The notes under the pieces are model-generated. The model worked only from the letters and a program-made list of their open reading frames with translations. It made no database searches and was not told the origin of the DNA. A stretch of DNA of 16,061 nucleotides. Source: Bacteroidales bacterium. Its GTDB lineage: Bacteria > Bacteroidota > Bacteroidia > Bacteroidales > UBA932. Below are positions 9,353 through 16,061 of this stretch, piece by piece. Within the stretch, counting starts at the first letter, position 1. Every line of letters begins with the position of its first letter. The stretch lies in assembly GCA_017651785.1 (NCBI GenBank), contig JAGCCD010000119.1:1-16061 (forward strand). The letters are read 5' to 3'. Both the position numbers and the translations under genes were made by a program.

Positions 9353-10286
9353 AAAATCCGTATTCACTTTCGTTAAGGAATACGCCATTATGACCGTGGG
9401 CATCCTGCTCTACGTTATGGGCTGGGTGCTGTTCCTCATTCCAAACAACCTCGTGGGCGGCGGAGTATCCGGTATCTCTTCCATCGTGCAGTATGCAACC
9501 AACGGCGTAATAAAGCTTGGTACGGTGTACTTTGTGGTAAACGCCGTCCTGCTCGTCATCGGAATGCTCACCCTGGGCAAGGCCTTCGGAGGCAAGACCA
9601 TATACGCCGTCATCCTCGCGTCCGTCGGCCTGAATGCGCTGCAGGGACTCATTCCGGCAGACATTACTCAGATTCTCGCTATCCAGAACGGCAAGCTCAT
9701 GAGTACGATAATGGGCGGTATCATGGCAGGCGCAGGCATAGGCATGACAATGTCGCAGGGCGGCAGCACCGGAGGAACTGACATCATAGCCCTGGTGGTC
9801 AACAAGTACCGCAATGTTTCCCCCGGCCGTATGATCCTGTGGATGGACGTCGTAATCATACTCTCGTCCCTTCTGGTGCCTTCCTACACCGCATCCGGAG
9901 ACCTTCTTCCCTGGCCGGAGAAAATCACCACGGTGGTGTACGGTTTCATACTGGTTGTAATCTGCAGCTCCGTCCTTGACCTGTACCTTTCCGGCTGCAG
10001 GCAGTCCGTCCAGCTCTTCATCCTTTCTCCCAAGTACCAGGAGATTGCGGACCTTATAACCAACGAGTTGCATCGCGGCGTAACGGTACTTGACGGAAAG
10101 GGCTGGTACACCAAGCAGAACACGGAGGTGCTTATGGTCATCACCAGGCGCACCGACGTCTCCATCCTCCTCCGTATGATCAAATCCGTAGATCCCAACG
10201 CCTTCCTGTCCGTCACATCGGTTACCGGCGTATACGGAAAAGGCTTCGACCAGATAAAGGAACGTGTAAAAAAGATTGACGCATAA
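9336..10286 (+). CDS. YitT family membrane protein with DUF2179 domain (second copy)
   Basis: This 316-residue paralogue of the preceding gene has the same layout: several membrane segments (about 13-215), GGSTGGTD at 142-149, then a DUF2179 domain (about 222-305) with RGVTVLDGKGWYTKQ and DPNAFLSV. It differs in the loop at about 181-196, which is longer (SYTASGDLLPWPEK). The ATG at 9336 gives a 17-nt overlap with the first copy; an in-frame ATG at 9345 (MTKKS) would give an 8-nt overlap and is also plausible. The overlap points to coupled translation and fixed stoichiometry. It is the last gene of the five-gene unit. No strong hairpin terminator follows directly, although a C5T6 run sits at 10296-10306. 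Function is unknown, as for the family. Confidence 0.9.
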   Translation: MAAMTKKSVFTFVKEYAIMTVGILLYVMGWVLFLIPNNLVGGGVSGISSIVQYATNGVIKLGTVYFVVNAVLLVIGMLTLGKAFGGKTIYAVILASVGLNALQGLIPADITQILAIQNGKLMSTIMGGIMAGAGIGMTMSQGGSTGGTDIIALVVNKYRNVSPGRMILWMDVVIILSSLLVPSYTASGDLLPWPEKITTVVYGFILVVICSSVLDLYLSGCRQSVQLFILSPKYQEIADLITNELHRGVTVLDGKGWYTKQNTEVLMVITRRTDVSILLRMIKSVDPNAFLSVTSVTGVYGKGFDQIKERVKKIDA

Positions 10287-10293
10287 TAATCGT

Positions 10294-10341
10294 TACCCCC
10301 TTTTTTACCCCATCAAATACCCCCTGACGTACCCCCTGAAA
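10294..10341. repeat. Four direct repeats of TACCCC at exact 12-bp spacing
   Basis: TACCCC begins at 10294, 10306, 10318 and 10330, giving four 12-bp units: TACCCCCTTTTT, TACCCCATCAAA, TACCCCCTGACG and TACCCCCTGAAA. The array fills the gap between the second YitT gene and the AraC-type regulator and ends 15 bp before that gene's likely -7 box. Regular spacing of a short conserved core upstream of a regulator promoter looks like a cooperative protein-binding array, possibly for the regulator itself. The pattern is seen directly; the function is inferred. Confidence 0.75.
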
Positions 10342-10344
10342 ATC

Positions 10345-10369
10345 GGGGCCAAACATTATTTTTGGCTCC
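10345..10369. promoter_or_regulatory. Inverted repeat overlapping the regulator gene promoter
   Basis: GGGGCCAAA (10345-10353) can pair with TTTGGCTCC (10361-10369) across a 7-nt loop, with one G-T mismatch. The right arm covers most of the likely -7 box TATTTTTG. It could be an operator dyad or an RNA hairpin near the 5' end. No T-run follows, so it is not a normal terminator. Confidence 0.45.
10357..10364 (+). promoter_or_regulatory. Putative -7 promoter element for the AraC-type regulator
   Basis: TATTTTTG matches the Bacteroidota -7 consensus TAnnTTTG in full and ends 8 nt before the ATG at 10373. No TTG lies at the usual -33 distance; that space is taken by the last TACCCC repeat. An activator bound to the repeats could stand in for the missing -33, which is inference. 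Confidence 0.45.
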
Positions 10370-10372
10370 GGT

Positions 10373-11335
10373 ATGAAAGTAAAAATATCAGTTCATTTTA
10401 TTGTAAGGGCGTCTTCCGCACTGGTCTTTGCCCTTCTGGTCTTATGTGACTTCCTTACAGGCAGGTCAGTCTGTCCGCAGGAGCTTTGCGCAGACATCTG
10501 GTGGGCCCTGCTGGTGCTCATCGTCTATCCTTCTTCGCACGAGAGCGTATACCCCTGCATACCGCTCACGGCTGTAGCTGCGGTTGCGGCCATATCGCTC
10601 AAATTAATGGATTTACCTCTGGCGGTGCAGGTTATTGCCGGCTCTGCGCTGGCCCTTGTTTCTGTGATACGCAGAAGTGTGATGAAGTTCTCGGACATTG
10701 AGCCTCTCTTCCACGTGAGCGGCGTATGGTACTGGATAGAAGACTATACCTGGCAGATTCACGTATGCATCTTCATCATAGCGGGCATTGCCGCTGCGGC
10801 ATCGGAGAAATCGGCCGTAATCTCCTGGCTTCTGGCTCTTTCGCTGGCTGCACTTTACTATGTTGAATACAAGCGCGTATATACGCGGAAGACAATGTTC
10901 TTGAGCGCTCGCAAGGAGGAGGACATACGTAAGGCACAGAAAGGCTCCGCTTTCAAACCTCCAATACGGTTCGTAGATTCCGACAGCAGGTCTGCGGCCC
11001 TTTTCAATGACGTAGTGAGCATTATGGAAAACCGAAAGCCCTGGCTTCAGGACGACTTTGGCGTGGACGATCTGGCACGTATGACGCACACCAACCGTAT
11101 GTACCTTTCCAAGGCAGTGAATTTTCACTCGGGGCGCAATTTTAATCAGCTCGTAAACTACTATCGCGTGCGCTACGCCAAAGAGCTCATCAGAAAAGAT
11201 CCAAGCCTCAAGATGGTGCAGGTTGCGCAAATGAGCGGCTTCCACACGGTGGTATCGTTCAATATGGCATTTAAACTCAACGAACGGATGACGCCCACAG
11301 AGTATGCCCAGTCGCTTAAGAGGTTGCAACCTTAA
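10373..11335 (+). CDS. Membrane-anchored AraC-family transcriptional regulator
   Basis: This 320-residue protein has an N-terminal membrane part and a C-terminal DNA-binding part. Hydrophobic segments lie near residues 10-28, 43-54, 63-78, 82-98, 129-144 and 147-164, so about five or six helices. A basic linker follows (165-200). The AraC/XylS double helix-turn-helix occupies about 222-318: a first HTH around VDDLARMTHTNRMYLSKAV and a second around MVQVAQMSGFHTVVSFNMAF, ending with the typical MTPTEYAQS. It probably senses a membrane or envelope signal and controls transcription from the membrane. It has its own promoter region with a repeat array and dyad, suggesting autoregulation. It is followed by a terminator and then the M64 lipoprotein gene in the same direction, a candidate target. 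No ligand-binding cupin or two-component domain is present. Confidence 0.9.
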   Translation: MKVKISVHFIVRASSALVFALLVLCDFLTGRSVCPQELCADIWWALLVLIVYPSSHESVYPCIPLTAVAAVAAISLKLMDLPLAVQVIAGSALALVSVIRRSVMKFSDIEPLFHVSGVWYWIEDYTWQIHVCIFIIAGIAAAASEKSAVISWLLALSLAALYYVEYKRVYTRKTMFLSARKEEDIRKAQKGSAFKPPIRFVDSDSRSAALFNDVVSIMENRKPWLQDDFGVDDLARMTHTNRMYLSKAVNFHSGRNFNQLVNYYRVRYAKELIRKDPSLKMVQVAQMSGFHTVVSFNMAFKLNERMTPTEYAQSLKRLQP

Positions 11336-11356
11336 AAAGGCAATTGTTGCTTTTTT
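11334..11356 (+). terminator. Intrinsic terminator after the AraC-type regulator
   Basis: AAAAAGGCAA (11334-11343) pairs with TTGCTTTTTT (11347-11356) across a 3-nt TTG loop, giving a 10-bp stem with one G-T pair; its right arm is itself the T-run. The hairpin begins within the stop codon of the regulator. Its right arm includes the TTG proposed as the -33 of the next gene's promoter. Confidence 0.7.
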
Positions 11357-11377
11357 GGCTGTAAAATCCTATTTTTA
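11347..11377 (+). promoter_or_regulatory. Putative promoter of the M64 lipoprotein gene
   Basis: TTG (11347-11349), a 20-nt spacer and TATTTTTA (11370-11377) fit the Bacteroidota -33/-7 arrangement, with one mismatch in the -7 box (final A for G). The ATG at 11401 lies 23 nt downstream, leaving a short A-rich leader. This is the only promoter in the window where a -33 element can be placed. Confidence 0.5.
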
Positions 11378-11400
11378 CGCAAATAATTCACTAAACAGCC

Positions 11401-14400
11401 ATGAAAGCCATCCGTCTTTTCGCCGTTCTGGGCAGCCTGCTCCTTGCTGCGTCAGCGTGTCAGGAAGAACCGTCATTAACTGTCTCCAGTTCTTCCAGCA
11501 TCAATCTGGGCGCCAATGGATCAAGCGATATCGTTTCCTTTACCTCCAACCGGGACTGGACCGCTACAGCATCAGAATCCTGGGTCAGCGTGTATCCGTC
11601 CTCCGGATCCGCATCTGAAAGCGCAATTACCGTTACGGTGAGCGCTCAGGCAAACACCACCTACGAGGACCGCAGCGCCACGGTTACAATTACGGCAGAC
11701 GGTCTCACTCAGACCATTCAGGTGAGGCAAGCTGCCAATGAGGCGCTTATCGTCGCAAACAAGTCATTCGAGCTTGCATCCGAGGCCACTTCATTCGAGG
11801 TGGAGGTTCAGACCAACGTGGATTACAACGTGTCAATATCGGACGGCTGGATCCGTCAGATAAGCTCAAAAGGACTCAAGATGGACAAGCTGGTTTTCAG
11901 TGTGTCGGAGAACGACTCTTATGACGCACGCACGGCTAAAGTAACCATCAAGCCTGTCTCCGGTGACGCAGAAGAGCAGGTCGTGAGCGTGAGACAGGCA
12001 CAGAAAGACGCCGTCCTTGTGGAGGATACGGTGTTCAACATATCCTGCGGCGGTGGAGACATAGAGGTGGCTGTATCCGCTAACGTTGAATTCGAGGTAA
12101 GCAGCGCCGCAGACTGGATCCACTACATCGAAACGCGCTCCCTCTCCAATTACGTGGTAAGGCTCCGCGTAGACGCCAACCCTTACACGGACGACCGCGA
12201 GGGCACGGTAACCATATCCCAGAAAGGCAGCTCTGCCAAGTATACCATAACCGTCAAGCAGGCGGGGAAGGACGTCCTTACGGTTGGCGAAGTAAAAGAA
12301 GTGGCGGAAGAAGGCGGAATTGTTGAGGTGGACATCCAGTATAACATAGACTACACCGTAGAAGTGGACTATTATGCACAGGACTGGATCACCTACATAG
12401 AAACCAAGGCTCCCACCAGCGGTAAGCTCCGTTTCATGGTTACCACCAATGACAAAGACGACATCCGTACGGGAAGTGTAACCATCCGTCCTTCGGGCTC
12501 CCTTGACCCCGTTACCTTGACCTTCCGCCAGCAATCCAAACTGCGCCGCCTGCTGACGGAGTTTTTCGGTGCCATGGACGGCCCCAACTGGGCTGTCAAC
12601 GATAATTGGGGAACAGATGAAAGTATATTCCGTTGGTGGGGTATCATTGGGAACAGTAACACCGGCATTACCGGGATGCAGTTCCGGGATATGGGCCTGA
12701 AAGGGTCGATCCCTGCTTGCATCGGCGATTTTCCCGATTTGGATTATTTCTTCATTTCCAATGAACCCGGTATTGTGGGCGCTTTGCCGGAATCTTTCAG
12801 TAAACTGGTCAAGATGAGGGAGTTGGTCATGAATAGAACATCCATGACTTCGCTCCCGGATGTTTTTGCGGATATGCCAAATCTGAAAAGCATATCTATA
12901 GCCGGTAATACTGAAATGACAGGGCCTCTGCCGGAGAGTATCGGCCGTTCCGATAATCTGGGCTATATAGGCTTGCACTACAATGCTTTCACTGGAACTG
13001 TCCCTAAATCCTATGTTAGGTGGGTAGATATCCTGAACGTCTATGACAACCGCCTTACCGGCAAGCTGTCAGATATATTCACAGAGCGGGAGGATATCCG
13101 CTCTTTCGTCAGAAATTCCAACCTTTGGCAGCAGAATGGCTATGGATTCGACATTTCCGACATAGAAATCCCCGGTTTCTACGGTTGGTTCGACGGCCAG
13201 ATCTCAGGAACGGACGGAAGCCTGTTCACTTTCGACGACGTTGTGGGCAAAAGCAAATATACTGTCTATGTAATCTGGGCTTCCTGGTGTCCGTTCTCCA
13301 GAACCCTGATGCCTGCGCTCAAAGAATATTATGAGAATTATCGCCAGGACGGACTGGAGATAATTGCCACATCCCAGGTCGGCGGAGTTGACGAATACGG
13401 CGTTGGACATATGATAAGCGACCGCGACGCATATATGGCGGAGGTGGTCTCAAAGGGATATGACCAGTGGTATAATTTCTATTGGCCGGATTATGGCAAC
13501 TCTTACCTGACGACTACTCCGAATGCCGAGGTTTATGACCAGAACGGAAACATTCTGTTCAGCAGTTTCGAAAATTATCCGGATCCCGTAAGGAACCGTT
13601 ACGGCAAGGTGGCTTCCACGCAGCTGATACCGTTCCTGGAAACACTGTTCGGCCCCGCTTCTCCTGCCGATCCATACACATCTTCCGATTATTCCAAAGA
13701 CGGCCAGGTGCTTACCTTGCAGAAAGCATCAGTGGGCAAGGGCATCAACATTGTCTTTATGGGAGACGCCTATACCGATAAAGACATGGGCAGTGGCGGC
13801 GTGTATGAAACCGTGATGAAGCAGGCAATGGAGGAATTCTTTGCCGTGGAGCCTTATAAGACCTATCGCAACAGGTTCAACGTGTATGCCGTGAAGGTCG
13901 TTTCAAAGAATGGCCGCATAGGGTCAGGATATACAACCGCGCTCGGTACCCGCTTTGGCAGCTGTACATATGTAGAAGGCGACGATGATAAGTGCTTCGA
14001 GTACGCAATGAAGGTTCCCGGCATCAACAGCAGGGAGAACCTGCTTGTAAGCGTGCTCGTAAACAGCAACCACAATGCAGGAACGGCCTTCCTGTTCAGG
14101 AACAACCAGTCTGCCGTTGCCAGAGTTCCTTCCTTCGGAAACGATCCCGATGCCTTCGGCTCCACCCTGCAGCACGAGGCCGGCGGCCATGGCTTCGCCT
14201 TCCTTGCCGACGAGTATGCTACCAACAGCGGCACTCCGCCCCAGTCATTCATAGACGAGTACAACGAAGTCTATGAAAAATACGGCTGGTACTCCAATGT
14301 AGACTTTACCGACGATCCTTCCAAGGTGCGATGGAGCGCATTCCTGAGTGACAGCCGCTACAGCTCCCTGGTCGGCCTCTACGAGGGCGCAGCACTGTAT

Positions 14401-14643
14401 ACCCAGGGCGCATGGCGTCCCACGGCAAACAGCATTATGAGGGATAATTACGGCGGCTTCAACGCTCCGTCACGATGGGCTATATACAAGCAGATCATGA
14501 AGCGCAGCGGAGAGGATTACAGCTGGGAGAAATTCCTCGAGTACGATGCGGTTAACCGCGGTACAGGTGACAAAGTACCGGAAGTGCCGCTCCGCACTCC
14601 GGCCCGGAGTCTTGAACCCGGCACACCTCCTGTAATCAAGTAA
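11401..14643 (+). CDS. Multidomain BACON / LRR / thioredoxin-like / M64 peptidase lipoprotein
   Basis: This 1080-residue lipoprotein has a lipobox ending ASAC (Cys20) followed by QEE; acidic residues there resemble the signal for surface export in Bacteroidota. Four BACON modules follow (about 27-110, 114-199, 203-287, 291-377), each ending in V/F-(R/K)-Q; these beta-sandwich domains are thought to bind glycans or mucin. Next come plant-type LRRs (about 430-556; LKGSIP, VGALP, TGPLP and TGTVP repeats) and a TlpA-like thioredoxin domain (about 590-750) with WCPFS (Cys630, Ser633; second Cys missing) and a likely cis-Pro707. The C-terminus (about 770-1060) is an M64 (IgA peptidase family) domain: NIVFMGDAYT, then HEAGGHGFAFLADEY (925-939). 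The His spacing is HExxxH rather than HExxH. A role in degrading host or dietary glycoprotein is inferred. Bases about 12600-13560 (LRR and thioredoxin) are visibly lower in GC than the flanks. Family calls are strong; substrate is unknown. Confidence 0.9.
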   Translation: MKAIRLFAVLGSLLLAASACQEEPSLTVSSSSSINLGANGSSDIVSFTSNRDWTATASESWVSVYPSSGSASESAITVTVSAQANTTYEDRSATVTITADGLTQTIQVRQAANEALIVANKSFELASEATSFEVEVQTNVDYNVSISDGWIRQISSKGLKMDKLVFSVSENDSYDARTAKVTIKPVSGDAEEQVVSVRQAQKDAVLVEDTVFNISCGGGDIEVAVSANVEFEVSSAADWIHYIETRSLSNYVVRLRVDANPYTDDREGTVTISQKGSSAKYTITVKQAGKDVLTVGEVKEVAEEGGIVEVDIQYNIDYTVEVDYYAQDWITYIETKAPTSGKLRFMVTTNDKDDIRTGSVTIRPSGSLDPVTLTFRQQSKLRRLLTEFFGAMDGPNWAVNDNWGTDESIFRWWGIIGNSNTGITGMQFRDMGLKGSIPACIGDFPDLDYFFISNEPGIVGALPESFSKLVKMRELVMNRTSMTSLPDVFADMPNLKSISIAGNTEMTGPLPESIGRSDNLGYIGLHYNAFTGTVPKSYVRWVDILNVYDNRLTGKLSDIFTEREDIRSFVRNSNLWQQNGYGFDISDIEIPGFYGWFDGQISGTDGSLFTFDDVVGKSKYTVYVIWASWCPFSRTLMPALKEYYENYRQDGLEIIATSQVGGVDEYGVGHMISDRDAYMAEVVSKGYDQWYNFYWPDYGNSYLTTTPNAEVYDQNGNILFSSFENYPDPVRNRYGKVASTQLIPFLETLFGPASPADPYTSSDYSKDGQVLTLQKASVGKGINIVFMGDAYTDKDMGSGGVYETVMKQAMEEFFAVEPYKTYRNRFNVYAVKVVSKNGRIGSGYTTALGTRFGSCTYVEGDDDKCFEYAMKVPGINSRENLLVSVLVNSNHNAGTAFLFRNNQSAVARVPSFGNDPDAFGSTLQHEAGGHGFAFLADEYATNSGTPPQSFIDEYNEVYEKYGWYSNVDFTDDPSKVRWSAFLSDSRYSSLVGLYEGAALYTQGAWRPTANSIMRDNYGGFNAPSRWAIYKQIMKRSGEDYSWEKFLEYDAVNRGTGDKVPEVPLRTPARSLEPGTPPVIK

Positions 14644-14644
14644 A

Positions 14645-14684
14645 AACAGCAACCGCCTTCGGAATTTCCGAAGGCGGTTCTGTT
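14645..14684. terminator. Bidirectional terminator between the M64 gene and the pseudouridine synthase gene
   Basis: AACCGCCTTCGGAA (14651-14664) is exactly complementary to TTCCGAAGGCGGTT (14666-14679). The stem extends with AACAG (14645-14649) against CTGTT (14680-14684), with one bulged C. On the minus strand the hairpin is followed by GTTTTTA, a good T-run for the convergent gene; on plus the T-run is weak. The minus-strand stop codon lies at the hairpin edge. Confidence 0.85.
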
Positions 14685-15384
14685 ATTCTACGGGAGGCCA
14701 GGACTGCGGGGGAGGGGCGACTATGTGCACCTCGGTGTGCTTGACGGGATGCTCGAACCGTATCTCGTGCGCGTGCAGGCAGATTCCGCCGTCCGGATTG
14801 GAGCGGGGCGCGCCGTACTTGAGGTCTCCCTTGATGGGGCAGCCGATATTGCCAAGCTGGCAGCGTATCTGGTGATGGCGGCCGGTGAGAAGCTCTACCT
14901 CTACAAGGTGATAGCGGTCAGAGCTGCTCAGGGAACGGTAGTTGAGTTTTGCCAGCTTTGCGCCCGGACGCTCGGTGGTTACATATGATTTGTTTTTTGG
15001 CTCGTTCTTAATGAGCCAGTTTTCCAGATGCCCCTGCGGTGGAATGGGCTTCTCGCAGCACAGGGCCCAGTATGTCTTGTGAAGGCCTGCTTCCTTGAGC
15101 ATTACGCCCAGGCGGCCCAGCGCCTTGCTTGTCTTTGCAAGCACGCAGATGCCGCTTACCGGCCTGTCCAGACGGTGGGGGATGCCAAGGAACACCTGCC
15201 CGGGCTTGTTGTCACGCACTGCTATGAAGGCCTTGTATGCATCGGCCAGGCACTCGTCTCCGGTCTTGTCTCCCTGTGTTATCTCACCGCTCTTCTTGTT
15301 TACGATGAGCAGGTGATTGTCTTCGTAGAGGATGCGGGATTGCAGGTCCGCGTATTCCTCCGCGCTCAGTTCTCTGTAAGCCAT
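14683..15384 (-). CDS. RluA-family RNA pseudouridine synthase
   Basis: This 233-residue enzyme isomerises uridine to pseudouridine in rRNA or tRNA in the cytoplasm. The catalytic motif HRLDRPVSG is at residues 70-78, with Asp73 as the expected nucleophile. The supporting motifs LLIVNKKSG (25-33) and LLTGRHHQIRCQL (near the C-terminus) are present. There is no N-terminal S4 domain, so it is a compact member, closer to RluA, TruC or YciL-type single-domain enzymes than to RluC or RluD. The exact target base cannot be told. The ATG at 15384 (MAYRELSAEEY) is chosen; the longer in-frame extension back to 15648 runs through the intergenic region and into dnaK and has no family similarity. A -7 box and a palindrome lie just upstream. 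It converges on the M64 gene and shares its terminator. Confidence 0.93.
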   Translation of the reverse strand: MAYRELSAEEYADLQSRILYEDNHLLIVNKKSGEITQGDKTGDECLADAYKAFIAVRDNKPGQVFLGIPHRLDRPVSGICVLAKTSKALGRLGVMLKEAGLHKTYWALCCEKPIPPQGHLENWLIKNEPKNKSYVTTERPGAKLAKLNYRSLSSSDRYHLVEVELLTGRHHQIRCQLGNIGCPIKGDLKYGAPRSNPDGGICLHAHEIRFEHPVKHTEVHIVAPPPQSWPPVE

Positions 15385-15388
15385 GGCG

Positions 15389-15396
15389 CAAAGATA
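15389..15396 (-). promoter_or_regulatory. Putative -7 promoter element for the pseudouridine synthase gene
   Basis: On the minus strand TATCTTTG is a full match to TAnnTTTG, followed by C, and ends 4 nt before the ATG at 15384, which implies a leaderless or nearly leaderless transcript. About 19 nt upstream the sequence is TTTT rather than TTG, so the -33 match is weak. Confidence 0.5.
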
Positions 15397-15397
15397 A

Positions 15398-15410
15398 TGA
15401 CAATTTGTCA
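15398..15410. promoter_or_regulatory. Perfect palindrome TGACAA-T-TTGTCA in the divergent promoter region
   Basis: TGACAA (15398-15403) and TTGTCA (15405-15410) are exact reverse complements around a single T. The site starts 1 bp from the -7 box of the pseudouridine synthase gene, inside its promoter spacer, where a bound dimeric regulator would block transcription. It lies about 93 bp before the dnaK start. The operator role is inference; a 6-bp arm can occur by chance. Confidence 0.4.
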
Positions 15411-15475
15411 GAAAACTGCGGGTGGCAAAGGATTTGATGAAATGTATGCGGACTCGCAGAGAGCCCGGAAAGTAA

Positions 15476-16061
<586 letters not shown>

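Noticed and set aside
7296..9403. Long open frames on the minus strand (378 and 384 codons) opposite leuS and the YitT genes
   Set aside because: They overlap unmistakable genes on the plus strand, have low-complexity composition typical of antisense frames in GC-rich coding DNA, and show no family motif.
10294..10341. CRISPR array or plasmid-type iterons
   Set aside because: The units are only 12 bp with 6-bp cores, there are no long repeats or cas genes, and no replication gene is near; a regulatory array fits better.
11322..11331. Palindrome GGTTGCAACC near the end of the regulator gene as an operator
   Set aside because: It is only 10 bp, lies in coding sequence, and has no partner site.

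Overview
The window is a stretch of chromosome from a member of the Bacteroidota, most likely Bacteroidales, with fairly high GC. The evidence is the protein families (BACON-domain lipoprotein, membrane-anchored AraC-type regulator, TonB-C fusion, phylum-style LeuRS and GyrA), promoter boxes of the form TAnnTTTG, and A-rich leaders without Shine-Dalgarno sequences. No tRNA, rRNA, CRISPR array, insertion sequence or phage gene was seen.

Layout. 1-2724: the 3' part of gyrA and a secreted TPR protein, both on +. 2725-3783: a CapA-type metallophosphatase-like secreted protein on -, whose stop codon directly abuts the TPR gene's stop. 3820-10286: a tightly packed five-gene + unit with gaps of 4 and 10 nt and overlaps of 4 and 17 nt. 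It holds a SPOR-domain lipoprotein, an M28-like protein fused to a TonB C-terminal domain, leuS, and two tandem YitT/DUF2179 membrane proteins. 10287-11335: a regulatory region with four exact 12-bp-period TACCCC repeats and a dyad over the promoter, then a multi-TM AraC-family regulator ending in an intrinsic terminator. 11401-14643: a 1080-residue lipoprotein with four BACON modules, plant-type LRRs, a thioredoxin-like domain and an M64 peptidase domain. 14683-15384: an RluA-family pseudouridine synthase on -. 15503 to the end: the 5' part of dnaK on +.

Housekeeping genes (gyrA, leuS, dnaK, the pseudouridine synthase) are interleaved with envelope genes. The SPOR lipoprotein and the M28-TonB protein both act outside the cytoplasm and probably share a promoter with leuS. 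The AraC-type regulator precedes the M64 lipoprotein, which has its own promoter, so the regulator may control it; this is inference from position only.

The most notable observations are: an M28 domain that has lost most of its metal-binding and catalytic residues and is fused to TonB-C; the 12-bp repeat array plus dyad before the regulator; a lower-GC LRR-thioredoxin segment inside the M64 lipoprotein, suggesting mosaic assembly; and several -7 promoter boxes only 3-8 nt before start codons, suggesting leaderless mRNAs.
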